From Methanobacterium_B sp963703015 (GTDB lineage Archaea > Methanobacteriota > Methanobacteria > Methanobacteriales > Methanobacteriaceae): a stretch of 64,000 bases of DNA. Position 1 is the first letter of the stretch. Each line of letters starts with the position of its first letter. Shown here piece after piece: positions 7,915-15,965 of this stretch. The stretch covers positions 2,294,001-2,358,000 of the forward strand of contig OY969779.1 in NCBI GenBank assembly GCA_963703015.1. Reading direction: 5' to 3'. Position numbers and translations under genes: made by a program. The notes beneath the pieces are model-generated. The model did no database searches, was not told the DNA's origin, and saw only the letters and a list, made by a program, of their open reading frames with translations.

Positions 7915-9219
7915 ATGCCAGAAAAAGTGGATATGTTTTGTTATCAATGCAGTCAAACAGCATTTGAAACTGGATGTACAGTAAGGGGTGTTTGTGGAAA
8001 GGAAGCAACAGTGGCTAGATTGCAGGACAACCTTTTATTTTCAATGAAGGGAATATCAGCCTACCTTTACCATTCTAGAGAATTGGGATACACAGATCCT
8101 GAAGTGGATGAATTCCTTGAAAAGGGTTTCTACTCAACACTTACAAACGTAAACTTCGATCCAGCAGAATTTGTTGAACTAGCCAAAGAATCAGGTATGA
8201 TGAATATTAAGGCTATGCAGCTTTTAAAAAAGGCCCACATAGAAACTTATGGTGAACCAACACCTACCGAAGTTAAGGTAGGATCAGTCAAGGGTAAAGG
8301 AATAATAGCCACTGGCCACAGCTTAAAAGCATTGGAAGAACTGCTAAAACAGACAGAAGGAACAGGTATAAATGTATACACTCATTCAGAACTGTTGCCA
8401 GCCCATGGATATCCTGAGCTTAGAAAGTACGAACACCTAAAGGGACAAATCGGTGGACCATGGTTTGACCAGAAGAAGACCTTTTCAGAATACCCTGCAG
8501 CAATAGTGGGAACATCAAACTGTGTATTGTTACCAAAAGACGAATATAAAGGTAGAATGTTCACTGTTGGAGTAGCACAGCTACCGGGAGTAACCCATAT
8601 CGAAGACTACGATTTCACACCAGCAATTGAAATGGCAAAATCCCTCCCTGATCTGGAAGATGAACCTAGGGAAACAGTATTAACAACTGGATTTGGAGCC
8701 TCAACCATACTATCACTGGCAGGCAAGATCAAAGAACTTGTTGAAGCTGGAAAAATCAAGCATTTCTTCGTAGTTGGTGGATGTGACTCACCTAAACCTC
8801 AGGCCAAGTACTACACAGAATTTGTCAAAAACCTGCCTGAAGATGTCATAGTACTGACACTTGCATGTGGAAAGTACAGATTCAATGACATGGATCTGGG
8901 AGACATAGAAGGAGTTCCTAGATTAATTGACTTAGGTCAGTGTAACGACGCAATAGTAGGTATAGATGTTGTTGTAGCACTCTCAGATCTCTTTGAAATG
9001 GAGATTAATGATCTGCCACTCACATTTGTACTAAGCTGGATGGAACAAAAAGCAGCAGCAATCCTCTGGAGTCTTCTTGCATTGAACATCCAAAATATGT
9101 ATCTAGGACCAATAGTACCAGGATGGGTTAATGACGAAATCTTAAAAGTTCTTGTGGATAACTATGGTTTAACACCTATTGGAGACCCAAAAGAAGACAT
9201 AAAGAAGATGTTAGGTTAA
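7915..9219 (+). CDS. hcp: Hybrid cluster protein (hydroxylamine reductase), short form
   Basis: A 434-residue hybrid cluster protein, which carries a [4Fe-4S] cluster and the mixed Fe-S-O hybrid cluster and acts on NO or hydroxylamine in nitrosative and oxidative defence. The N-terminal cysteines 9, 12, 21 and 27 give CX2CX8CX5C for the cubane. Further on, GTSNCVLLPKDEYKGRMFTVG, VVGGCDSPKP, TLACGKYRF and DLGQCNDAI hold hybrid-cluster ligands. At ~434 residues instead of ~540 it matches the class III Hcps that lack part of the N-terminal helical domain. The start at 7915 has a strong GGAGGAG site; an upstream in-frame ATG at 7843 lacks one and lies in the operator region. Confidence 0.92.
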   Translation: MPEKVDMFCYQCSQTAFETGCTVRGVCGKEATVARLQDNLLFSMKGISAYLYHSRELGYTDPEVDEFLEKGFYSTLTNVNFDPAEFVELAKESGMMNIKAMQLLKKAHIETYGEPTPTEVKVGSVKGKGIIATGHSLKALEELLKQTEGTGINVYTHSELLPAHGYPELRKYEHLKGQIGGPWFDQKKTFSEYPAAIVGTSNCVLLPKDEYKGRMFTVGVAQLPGVTHIEDYDFTPAIEMAKSLPDLEDEPRETVLTTGFGASTILSLAGKIKELVEAGKIKHFFVVGGCDSPKPQAKYYTEFVKNLPEDVIVLTLACGKYRFNDMDLGDIEGVPRLIDLGQCNDAIVGIDVVVALSDLFEMEINDLPLTFVLSWMEQKAAAILWSLLALNIQNMYLGPIVPGWVNDEILKVLVDNYGLTPIGDPKEDIKKMLG

Positions 9220-9517
9220 ATATCAACTTTTTAACCTATTTTCTTTTTTTTTAATCTGAAAACTAAAATAGATTTTATCTTAATTTACAGCAATTTAAAA
9301 ACTAATTTTTTAAAAGCAGTTTAATAACTGGTTTTACATGGGATAATTTTTCATTTTTTCCATACTATTTTATTGTTTTTTTCTATCCAAGATATTCTAA
9401 AATCAATTATAGATAACTTATTATTGATGCGAATACAAACTGGAATTCTATATACTTAAAAGAAAAATTTATCATGATAATTTCAAGTTTAATTGATTAA
9501 TACAACGGTGATAATCA
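9220..9517. other. Intergenic region between hcp and the AtwA-like gene
   Basis: About 300 bases of AT-rich DNA. T tracts at about 9227-9252 are a probable terminator for hcp. An AAAAATTTATCA stretch near 9463 is a plausible TATA element for the downstream gene. No coding potential seen. Confidence 0.45.
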
Positions 9518-11251
9518 ATGATTAGTATTAAAAATGTTTCCAAGACTTTTAAAATGGATGATGGCTCAGAGATCAAAGCTTTAGATGATATTAGTATTGA
9601 TGTTAATGAGGGTGAAATACTGGGCATAATTGGTGTCAGTGGATCAGGAAAGAGTACGCTTCTTAGAATATTAAGGGGTGTTGAAAAATTTGATGCCGGT
9701 GAAATAGATATAGATGATGTCCATGTAAAATTTGACTCAAATCCTTACTACTTCACCAAACTTAAACAGGAAACAGCCATACACCTTCAAAGATCCTTCG
9801 GACTATGGGCAGAAACAGCACTTCAAAACGTGGTAAGGAAACTCAACGGCGCTAAATATGGAGATGAAGGATTAACTGACTTTAATTATGCTTATGATGA
9901 ATTTGGGGATGAAGCCAGAGAAATCCTTAAAGTTGTTGGATTGGAACATAAAATTGATCACTTCGCACCTGTACTGAGTGGTGGAGAAAAACAAAGACTG
10001 ATCATGGCAAGACAGCTTGCAAAAAAACCAAAAGTACTTCTTTTAGACGAACCTGCTACAATGTCATGTCCTAAAACAAAACAGGACATTTTAAATGCTA
10101 TAAAAAATATCAACAAAGAACTTGGAGTCACAGTTATAATAGTGTCCCACCTTCCTGAGGTTCATCTGTACCTATCTGACAGGCTGGTCATGTTAAAAAA
10201 GGGCAAATTAGTAAAGGAGGGAACTCCAGAAGAAATCATTCCAGAATTCATATCAGAAATGGCCGAACCAGAACCATCAAGAGATCCTGAAGACTTGGGT
10301 GAAAAGGTTATAAAGGTTGAAAATATTGACAAAAAGTTTGTACTTCTAAAAGGTGGCAATGTCCTTGAGATAGAAGATGTAAATTTTGATGTTAAAGATG
10401 GGGAAATAATTTCACTCATAGGAGAAAGTGGAGCAGGTAAAACAGTACTACTCCGAATGATGGGTGGCCTGGAAATTCCAGATTCTGGAGCTGTATACTT
10501 CAAACTCGAAAACAACTGGGTGAACATGAATGATCCAGGACTTGACAGGATGCAAGTCAGACGTAAATTAGGATTCATGCACCAAGAATTCGCACTCATA
10601 CACCATGCTACAATTAAGGATCAGATTGCAGCAAGATTAGGAGTTAAGGGCGAAAATGTTATAATGCATGCCAAAAATGTGGCTAAAGAGTTGGAAATAA
10701 GTGAACAGGTATTGGACCTTCTTTACCAGTTAACAGACATTCCAGAAACAGAGGCTAGGGCAAAACTGGACAAAATAGGATTGAACTCTGATATTTTGGA
10801 TATGCTGTTCCCAAGCTTCCCAGATACAGAGGTTAAAAAATATGCAGAACCTGTTTTCAAAGCACTTGATCTGCCCCTTGAAATACTTGAAAGGAAATCC
10901 TACGAATTATCTGGTGGTCAAAAAGTCAGAGCAACACTTGCACTAATTCTTACTTCACAACCAGATGTTCTTATACTGGATGAACCATTTGGAGACCTAG
11001 ATCCAATAACACTTAGAATTGTATCAAACTCTTTAAAACGAATTAACAAAGAATTTAATACAACCATACTAATGGTTAGCCATCATGTTGACTTCATAGA
11101 AGAAGTATCAACCAGGGCAATACTGATGGACAATGGGGAACTTATAATGGATGGTGATCCTCACAAACTTGCTCACGAATTTGTTAAAAGATGTAAAGCA
11201 GATTATTTAGTTGGATTTGAAGATCTTAAAAAACAGCTTGCAGGGAAATGA
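9518..11251 (+). CDS. atwA: Methyl-CoM reductase system component A2-like, dual ABC ATPase
   Basis: A 577-residue soluble protein with two ABC ATPase domains and no membrane segment. Domain 1 has Walker A at about residues 39-47 (GVSGSGKST), LSGGE at 153-157 and LLLDEP at 174-179; domain 2 has GESGAGKT at 302-309, LSGGQ at 464-468 and LILDEP. A helical insertion of about 90 residues separates Walker A and the signature in domain 2. This matches AtwA (component A2), which uses ATP in reductive activation of methyl-coenzyme M reductase. Methanobacteriales carry more than one copy, so this may be a paralogue. Its stop codon is followed in frame by a flavin reductase fragment. Confidence 0.82.
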   Translation: MISIKNVSKTFKMDDGSEIKALDDISIDVNEGEILGIIGVSGSGKSTLLRILRGVEKFDAGEIDIDDVHVKFDSNPYYFTKLKQETAIHLQRSFGLWAETALQNVVRKLNGAKYGDEGLTDFNYAYDEFGDEAREILKVVGLEHKIDHFAPVLSGGEKQRLIMARQLAKKPKVLLLDEPATMSCPKTKQDILNAIKNINKELGVTVIIVSHLPEVHLYLSDRLVMLKKGKLVKEGTPEEIIPEFISEMAEPEPSRDPEDLGEKVIKVENIDKKFVLLKGGNVLEIEDVNFDVKDGEIISLIGESGAGKTVLLRMMGGLEIPDSGAVYFKLENNWVNMNDPGLDRMQVRRKLGFMHQEFALIHHATIKDQIAARLGVKGENVIMHAKNVAKELEISEQVLDLLYQLTDIPETEARAKLDKIGLNSDILDMLFPSFPDTEVKKYAEPVFKALDLPLEILERKSYELSGGQKVRATLALILTSQPDVLILDEPFGDLDPITLRIVSNSLKRINKEFNTTILMVSHHVDFIEEVSTRAILMDNGELIMDGDPHKLAHEFVKRCKADYLVGFEDLKKQLAGK

Positions 11252-11431
11252 AATGAATGTCATTCCATAACAGATGTTGGAGACCATAAACTGGTTATTG
11301 AAAAAGTTGTAAAAGCAGATGTGGATAAAACTGCCTTAAAGGATGGTTTACTCGATGTTGAAACTATTAAACCAGTGCTTCATTTGGGTGGAATTAATTT
11401 TGTAATTGGAGACCATCTAAGACAAGTCTAA
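11252..11431 (+). pseudogene. Flavin reductase-like protein, C-terminal fragment
   Basis: After the atwA TGA the same frame continues open for about 59 codons to a TAA at 11431. The translation resembles the C-terminus of the flavin reductase-like split-barrel family (flavoredoxins): VGDHKLVIEKVVKADVD, then GLLDVETIKPVLHLGG and a closing strand. No start codon, ribosome-binding site or N-terminal FMN-binding part is present, so this is a remnant left after deletion of the 5' two thirds. The family call rests on remembered motif similarity. It is not part of AtwA unless the TGA is suppressed, for which there is no sign. Confidence 0.6.
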
Positions 11432-11518
11432 TTAAATTAAAATCAGAGAAAAAACAAAGTATAAACCAGTTCATTAATAATAAAAATTTTCATGATGATA
11501 TTGATAGGAGGGATTTAG

Positions 11519-11920
11519 TTGTTTGAAAGGATCATGTTTCCAACGGATGGTTCAGAATATGCATCCAGATCAGAGGATATTGTAATGGAAATGGCTAAAA
11601 AATTCGGTTCAACTGTAGTTGCAGTGAACATTATTGATGATAAATTAATTTACCCCTTTGAAGTCCTTGAGGATGAAGGTAAAACCATACTTAGTCATGT
11701 GAGTGAAAGGGGACAAAAGGAAGATGTTAAAGTCGAAGAAGTGTTGATAGTTGGAAGTCCAACCCACGACATGGAAAAAATTGTAAAAAAAACAGAAGCA
11801 GACATAGTTGTAATTGCAACCCATGGTAAAACCGGGCTTGAAAAACTCATACTCGGAAGTGTGGCTGAAAGCGCTTTAAAAACAGTTAAAGTACCTGTTT
11901 TACTCGTTAAAAAAACTTAA
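11519..11920 (+). CDS. Universal stress protein, UspA family
   Basis: A 133-residue single-domain Usp with the N-terminal FPTDGSEYASRS strand-loop and the ATP-binding pattern GxxG-x9-G(S/T) in THGKTGLEKLILGSVAE near residues 101-117, so it is likely an ATP-binding form. Its exact role is not known; Usps respond to starvation and oxidative stress. The start is TTG at 11519, preceded by a good GGAGGG site. It sits alone between the flavin reductase remnant and an ABM-like gene, in a region rich in oxidative-stress genes. Confidence 0.88.
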   Translation: MFERIMFPTDGSEYASRSEDIVMEMAKKFGSTVVAVNIIDDKLIYPFEVLEDEGKTILSHVSERGQKEDVKVEEVLIVGSPTHDMEKIVKKTEADIVVIATHGKTGLEKLILGSVAESALKTVKVPVLLVKKT

Positions 11921-12000
11921 TTAAAATTATTTATAAAAGACCCAAATTCCCATGAATTAGGGTCTATTAAAACTAGTAAGAAAAATAAGGGGACGTTAAA

Positions 12001-12306
12001 TTGGAAATAATAACCATGGTAAAGGGAAAAATAGCAGATGAAGATATCAACGCTTTTGAAGAAGCATATGATGCAATAAAAAAAGAAACAACTCCTGAAG
12101 GATTAATTGCATCCTACCTTCTAAAGGACATGATCGATCCAAATATTTACAAAGTAGAAACTGTATGGGCCAACCCAGAAATCCTAAAAAAGATCATGGA
12201 AGAAGGATCAGCATCTGCCGATATTAAATTGTTTGAACAATTCGACACAGATCCAACTGTTGAAATATACGAAGTTAGAAACAACTTCCCACAGTACGAA
12301 GAATAA
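12001..12306 (+). CDS. Small ABM-like dimeric alpha-beta barrel protein
   Basis: A 101-residue protein of the size and secondary-structure order of antibiotic biosynthesis monooxygenase-like (ABM) ferredoxin-fold proteins. It has an initial strand (IITMVKGKI), a helix (EEAYDAIKKE), a strand with LLKDMIDPNIYKVETVWANPE, a helix and a final strand (PTVEIYEVRNN). Such proteins are dimers with roles ranging from quinol oxidation to haem handling; the substrate cannot be told. The start is TTG at 12001 with AGGGGACG upstream. It lies in the stress region and may be monocistronic. Confidence 0.6.
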   Translation: MEIITMVKGKIADEDINAFEEAYDAIKKETTPEGLIASYLLKDMIDPNIYKVETVWANPEILKKIMEEGSASADIKLFEQFDTDPTVEIYEVRNNFPQYEE

Positions 12307-12394
12307 AGACAATATCTTGGTATCAAACAAGAGGAGTTAAACATAAACATTCTTTTTTTAAATTTAATTTTTCATATTTCTTTAGGGGTTTAAA

Positions 12395-12832
12395 ATGAGA
12401 CTTTGGAGTTTACATCCTAAATATCTGGATTCTAAGGGATTAGTTGCTCTATGGAGGGAAGGATTATTGGCAAGAAAGGTTTTACAAGGTGAAACCAAGG
12501 GTTATAAAAATCATCCCCAACTCATAAGGTTTAAAAACCATAAATATCCAATAAAAGCCATAGATACCTATTTATTCAATGTATATTTGGAATCAAAGAT
12601 TCGTAACTACAATTTTAACATGTCCAAGATCGGAAACAAATTCACAGAAGAACTTGTGGATGTTACAGAAAACCAATTGATATACGAACTGGATCATTTA
12701 AGAATTAAATTAAAAACCAGAGATCATGACACATATTTAGAATTGGAGGATATATTGATCCCAGACCTTAATCCCTTCTTCAGGAAGGTTGATGGTGATA
12801 TTGAAACATGGGAGATACGAAAAGAAATTTAG
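12395..12832 (+). CDS. Pyrimidine dimer DNA glycosylase (endonuclease V type)
   Basis: A 145-residue protein of the T4 endonuclease V/pyrimidine dimer DNA glycosylase family. The start MRLWSLHPKYLDSKGLVALWREGLLA carries the residues after the initiator Met that position the amino-terminal nucleophile in this fold, and TKGYKNHPQLIRF (about residues 39-51) is the family's most conserved block, with the His and Arg that contact the lesion. Length fits the family (about 140). It would start base-excision repair of UV dimers or act on oxidised bases. It sits just upstream of rubredoxins and ferritin, but the ~90-base gap leaves co-transcription open. Confidence 0.8.
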   Translation: MRLWSLHPKYLDSKGLVALWREGLLARKVLQGETKGYKNHPQLIRFKNHKYPIKAIDTYLFNVYLESKIRNYNFNMSKIGNKFTEELVDVTENQLIYELDHLRIKLKTRDHDTYLELEDILIPDLNPFFRKVDGDIETWEIRKEI

Positions 12833-12925
12833 ATCGACACAGACCAAACAAAAAAATTTTTATTTAATTAAACATATAATAATAATGTAAGATAGTTGGC
12901 ATGAGTAAAAAGAGGTGTTATGTAT

Positions 12926-13084
12926 ATGAAGAGATACAAATGCAAGGTTTGTGGTTATATATACGATCCAGAAGTAGGTGATAAGAAGGGTAAAGTTGAA
13001 CCTGGAACTGCCTTCGAAGATCTTAAAAGTAACTGGCACTGTCCATCGTGTGGTGCAGGCACCAACAGATTTGTAGCGGTTTAA
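12926..13084 (+). CDS. Rubredoxin (first of tandem pair)
   Basis: A 52-residue rubredoxin, an Fe(Cys)4 electron carrier. CKVCGYIYDPE and CPSCGAGTNRF give the two CxxC knuckles holding one iron, with PGTAFEDL between. In methanogens rubredoxins pass electrons to F420H2 oxidase, rubrerythrin or superoxide reductase. The ATG at 12926 is chosen because GAGGTG ends eight bases upstream; an ATG two codons earlier is too close to it. The C-terminus is short and lacks the acidic tail of the second copy. Confidence 0.92.
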   Translation: MKRYKCKVCGYIYDPEVGDKKGKVEPGTAFEDLKSNWHCPSCGAGTNRFVAV

Positions 13085-13182
13085 ACAACATTTAACCCAA
13101 ATCAAAAAATTATTATTCCTGTAATCATATATATCAAGTTTAGAATCTAAAAACTATCAAAAAAATTTTAAGGAGATGTATC

Positions 13183-13344
13183 ATGAAAAAATATCTATGT
13201 ACTGCATGTGGCTATGTATACGACCCCGAAGAAGGAGACCCGGATAATGGAATAGATCCTGGAACAGCCTTTGAAGATTTACCAGATGACTGGGTTTGCC
13301 CACTTTGTGGTGTTGGCAAGGAACTCTTTGAAGAAACAGACTAA
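13183..13344 (+). CDS. Rubredoxin (second of tandem pair)
   Basis: A 53-residue rubredoxin with CTACGYVYDPEEGD and CPLCGVGKELFEE as the iron-binding knuckles and the canonical DPDNGIDPGTAFEDLPDDWVC middle (cut here as GIDPGTAFEDLPDDW). It is closer to the classical rubredoxin than its neighbour 99 bases upstream, so the two are diverged paralogues that may serve different partners. AAGGAG lies eight bases before the ATG. Ferritin follows 72 bases later on the same strand, suggesting a shared iron/oxygen defence unit. Confidence 0.93.
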   Translation: MKKYLCTACGYVYDPEEGDPDNGIDPGTAFEDLPDDWVCPLCGVGKELFEETD

Positions 13345-13416
13345 AAAAATATTTTTTTTCACAAACAATTTTTTTTAAATACATTATTTTTTTCAAATCA
13401 TTTAGGAGGGAAACTT

Positions 13417-13923
13417 ATGGATGAAAAAATGGTTGAAGCATTAAACAGCCAACTAAATGCTGAAATGTACTCTGCATACCTTTACCTGTCTATGGGAGCT
13501 TACTTTGAAGATTTAGATTTGAGTGGATTTGCAAACTGGATGAGGGTACAGGCTCAAGAGGAAATGACACATGCCATGAAGATGCATGACTTCATAATTC
13601 AGAGGGGAGACAGAGTCACCTTAACCAAGATTGAAGCTCCTCCAATAGAGTGGGAATCTCCTGTAAACGCATTTGAACATGTTTATAAACATGAACAGAA
13701 GGTTACTGGTTTAATTAACCAGCTTGTTAACTTGGCACTCTCTTTGGGAGACCATGCAACCAACAACTTCCTTCAATGGTTCGTTGCAGAACAAGTGGAA
13801 GAGGAAGAATCCTCAAGTGGAGTTCTAAAAAAGGTTAAAATGGCCAACGATTCTTTAAGTGGAATGTTAATGCTTGACAACGAATTAGGACAGAGAATTT
13901 TCACACCTCCTGCAACCAATTAA
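13417..13923 (+). CDS. ftnA: Ferritin (non-haem)
   Basis: A 168-residue four-helix-bundle ferritin that oxidises Fe(II) and stores it as mineral, protecting against Fenton chemistry. The helices carry the ferroxidase ligands: QLNAEMYSAYLYL (helix A Glu), QAQEEMTHAMKMHDF (helix B EExxH), and helix D with QWFVAEQVEEEESSS. Length and the C-terminal NELGQRIFTPPATN fit bacterial/archaeal FtnA. A strong GGAGGG site precedes the ATG. It follows two rubredoxins, which suggests a joint iron and oxygen detoxification module. Confidence 0.93.
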   Translation: MDEKMVEALNSQLNAEMYSAYLYLSMGAYFEDLDLSGFANWMRVQAQEEMTHAMKMHDFIIQRGDRVTLTKIEAPPIEWESPVNAFEHVYKHEQKVTGLINQLVNLALSLGDHATNNFLQWFVAEQVEEEESSSGVLKKVKMANDSLSGMLMLDNELGQRIFTPPATN

Positions 13924-14216
13924 TTAAATTATTCCTACTTTTTTTTTTACGAGTATCACACTATTAGAGTTAGTTAGAGCATTAAGTAGTCTTGGTTAAG
14001 TGGTATTGAAGCTGAAACTGCAACACTAGAATTTGTGGAAAAATATTTCACTATAAATTAAATTTATATTAGATAATTTTCTTTTAACTTATTTTTAGAA
14101 TTATTTGTCATGATTAAACGTGAATCTAAAGTTTGTTCTATTTGTTATTACTCAACAGACTATTTTTAAAGGTTTAGTATGCATTTAAAAGACATTTATG
14201 ACAATTTAAATACTAT
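13924..14216. other. Intergenic region after ferritin with a possible gene relic
   Basis: A run of ten T at about 13939-13949 is a likely ferritin terminator. Between about 13962 and 14061 two overlapping frames read LELVRALSSLG and LSGIEAETATLEFVEKYF, which look like one coding sequence broken by a frameshift, ending in TAA at 14061. No start is visible and I cannot name a family. The rest is AT-rich leader for the next gene. Confidence 0.3.
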
Positions 14217-14243
14217 AACTTTTACACTATAAGTGTTAAAGTT
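14217..14243. promoter_or_regulatory. 12-base near-perfect inverted repeat before the sequon-rich gene
   Basis: AACTTTTACACT, then ATA, then AGTGTTAAAGTT: the arms pair at 11 of 12 positions. It ends directly at the GGGAGGTG ribosome-binding site of the gene starting at 14261. It could be an operator or, in RNA, a hairpin controlling access to the ribosome-binding site. Confidence 0.5.
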
Positions 14244-14260
14244 GGGAGGTGTTTTTAGAA

Positions 14261-14866
14261 ATGATAAAAAAATTAGGGATAATGATTTTGAGCATATGTG
14301 TTTTATTTGTTGTACCTGCTAACGCAGTCCAGATTGGATCAGAAGAAGACCGTTTCAATTTGAATAGTGGCAATGAAATAAAAAACTTTGAAATCAACGA
14401 AATATTACTAAACAATAATGAAACTTCAGACATTAACGGAACCGTTACCAATAAAACAACTGATTTAAACAGTACTTTTGGTAATTATACTAATGGAACA
14501 TTTGTTAATCAAACAACTAATTTAAACAGTACTGTTGGTAATTGTACCAATGGAACATTTGTGAATGGTACGGCTGTGAATGGTACTGTGGGTAACGTTA
14601 CAAATGGAACTGTTGATGAAGAGAAATTGAAAGAACAGAGAAAAACACTTAAAGAAAATATAATCGCCACTTCAAACACCATTGGTGCTATTTCTGCTGT
14701 TGCTACTGGATTCTTAATGACAATAACAACACTCTTAATTGGAGTTCAAGAACCAACAGGGATAACTAAAATTTTAACAGTAGGTTTTGCACTCGCTACT
14801 GTTGCTACTGGTGCTGTTACCGTTACTTGTGGTATTATCAGTATTTTCGTACAATGGTTGATGTAA
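14261..14866 (+). CDS. Secreted/membrane glycoprotein with dense N-glycosylation sequons
   Basis: A 201-residue protein not assigned to a family. Residues 1-22 are a signal peptide ending in ANA. A Ser/Thr/Asn-rich stalk of about 70 residues holds 14 N-x-T/S sequons, including two 19-residue repeats of the form TTxLNSTxGNxTNGTFVN. Then come a short charged helix (EEKLKEQRKTLKE) and two strongly hydrophobic helices (about residues 145-165 and 173-197). Archaeal AglB would glycosylate these sites, so the stalk is probably a sugar-coated surface spacer anchored by its C-terminus. The ATG at 14261 is preferred over a GTG 12 bases upstream because GGGAGGTG sits at the right distance. Confidence 0.65.
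   Translation: MIKKLGIMILSICVLFVVPANAVQIGSEEDRFNLNSGNEIKNFEINEILLNNNETSDINGTVTNKTTDLNSTFGNYTNGTFVNQTTNLNSTVGNCTNGTFVNGTAVNGTVGNVTNGTVDEEKLKEQRKTLKENIIATSNTIGAISAVATGFLMTITTLLIGVQEPTGITKILTVGFALATVATGAVTVTCGIISIFVQWLM
14456..14569 (+). repeat. 57-base tandem repeat inside the sequon-rich gene
   Basis: Two adjacent 57-base units (14456-14512 and 14513-14569) encode the two 19-residue sequon repeats. They differ at a handful of positions and keep frame, which suggests recent expansion of the glycosylated stalk. Confidence 0.7.
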
Positions 14867-14984
14867 ACTCAAAAAACCCTTTAATTTTTTAGACAAAAAT
14901 CTCTGGATATTATTAATGAGAAATTTATGAATAATTTATATGGTTAAATTTCTATATTATAGAGTACTTAGAGGTGAAAAAAAT

Positions 14985-15965
14985 ATGAAAAAAGGATTTC
15001 TATTGGTTGCTGTTTTATGTTGTGTTTTTGTTTTTGGAAGCATTACATCAATTTCAGCTGCTTCACCATCTGGAACATACAACGTTAATATTGGCAGTTA
15101 TACAGCTATAGGTTCGGGTCCATGGAATACTGTAGGTTTTACACTATACAGTCCTCAAGCAGAGACTTTACAATATGAATGGAAAAGTAACTTAGTCTAT
15201 GAAATTTATCATGTTCAATTAGAAACATGGTACTATACAACTAGTGGAATTCAAAACTTCGTCTCCGATGATATTGATGTAAAAATAATGGGGTATTACA
15301 CTGGAAAATTATTACAAACCCCTGATATTGACATGACGAGAAACGTTTACGTGAGAGTAACTTCATGGAGAATTAGTTATGGACAACAAAATGTAACCCC
15401 CGGCGCTCCAATAGTCAAAGCTAACTTAAATACTGGACTTTACAACACAAATAAACTAGTCACATTATCAATAAACAAACCTGGAACAATATACTACACA
15501 TTAAATGGTAAAATACCAACAAATACCAGTAATAAGTATGCAAAACCAATTAAAATTAAATCAACAACCCTATTAAACTACATGGCCCTTGATACACAAT
15601 TGGACAAATCTCTGCTTTACAGCAAACTATACATAATTGACAAAATTCCACCGAAAGTAACCTCAGCTAAACCCACAAACAACTCAAAACATTTCTCGCT
15701 AACTTCACCAATTAAGATATGCTACAACGAAAAAATCAGCAAAGGAACAAACTTCTCCAAGATCTACATCAAAAACCTAAGCACAGGTAAAATCGCAAAA
15801 TCAACTGTAACAAGCATATCTGGAAATGTATTAACCCTCAAAATGACCAAAAGCAGGTTAAGTCAGGACACATATCAAGTTTACATACCAACCAATGCAA
15901 TCAAAGACATGGCTGGAAACAAAAACACAAAGTACACTACAAAATTTAAAACAAGCAGATATTAA
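14985..15965 (+). CDS. Secreted protein with chitobiase-C-like and Ig-like (Big_5) domains
   Basis: A 326-residue exported protein with a signal peptide (about residues 1-25, ending SISA), a unique N-terminal beta-rich region of about 110 residues, then a segment with PGTIYYTLNGKIPTN typical of the chitobiase/beta-hexosaminidase C-terminal domain, and a C-terminal Ig-like unit opening DKIPPKVTSAKPTNNSK and closing KDMAGNKNTKYTTKF, as in Big_5 repeats of methanogen adhesins. It has no membrane anchor at the C-terminus. GAGGTGA lies seven bases before the chosen ATG; the frame is open 15 codons further upstream. It is probably a cell-surface or secreted binding protein. Confidence 0.7.
   Translation: MKKGFLLVAVLCCVFVFGSITSISAASPSGTYNVNIGSYTAIGSGPWNTVGFTLYSPQAETLQYEWKSNLVYEIYHVQLETWYYTTSGIQNFVSDDIDVKIMGYYTGKLLQTPDIDMTRNVYVRVTSWRISYGQQNVTPGAPIVKANLNTGLYNTNKLVTLSINKPGTIYYTLNGKIPTNTSNKYAKPIKIKSTTLLNYMALDTQLDKSLLYSKLYIIDKIPPKVTSAKPTNNSKHFSLTSPIKICYNEKISKGTNFSKIYIKNLSTGKIAKSTVTSISGNVLTLKMTKSRLSQDTYQVYIPTNAIKDMAGNKNTKYTTKFKTSRY

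Noticed and set aside
11249..11251. Selenocysteine or read-through at the atwA TGA
   Set aside because: No hairpin of SECIS type is visible and the downstream fragment is a poor fit for a natural AtwA extension, so a true stop is simpler.
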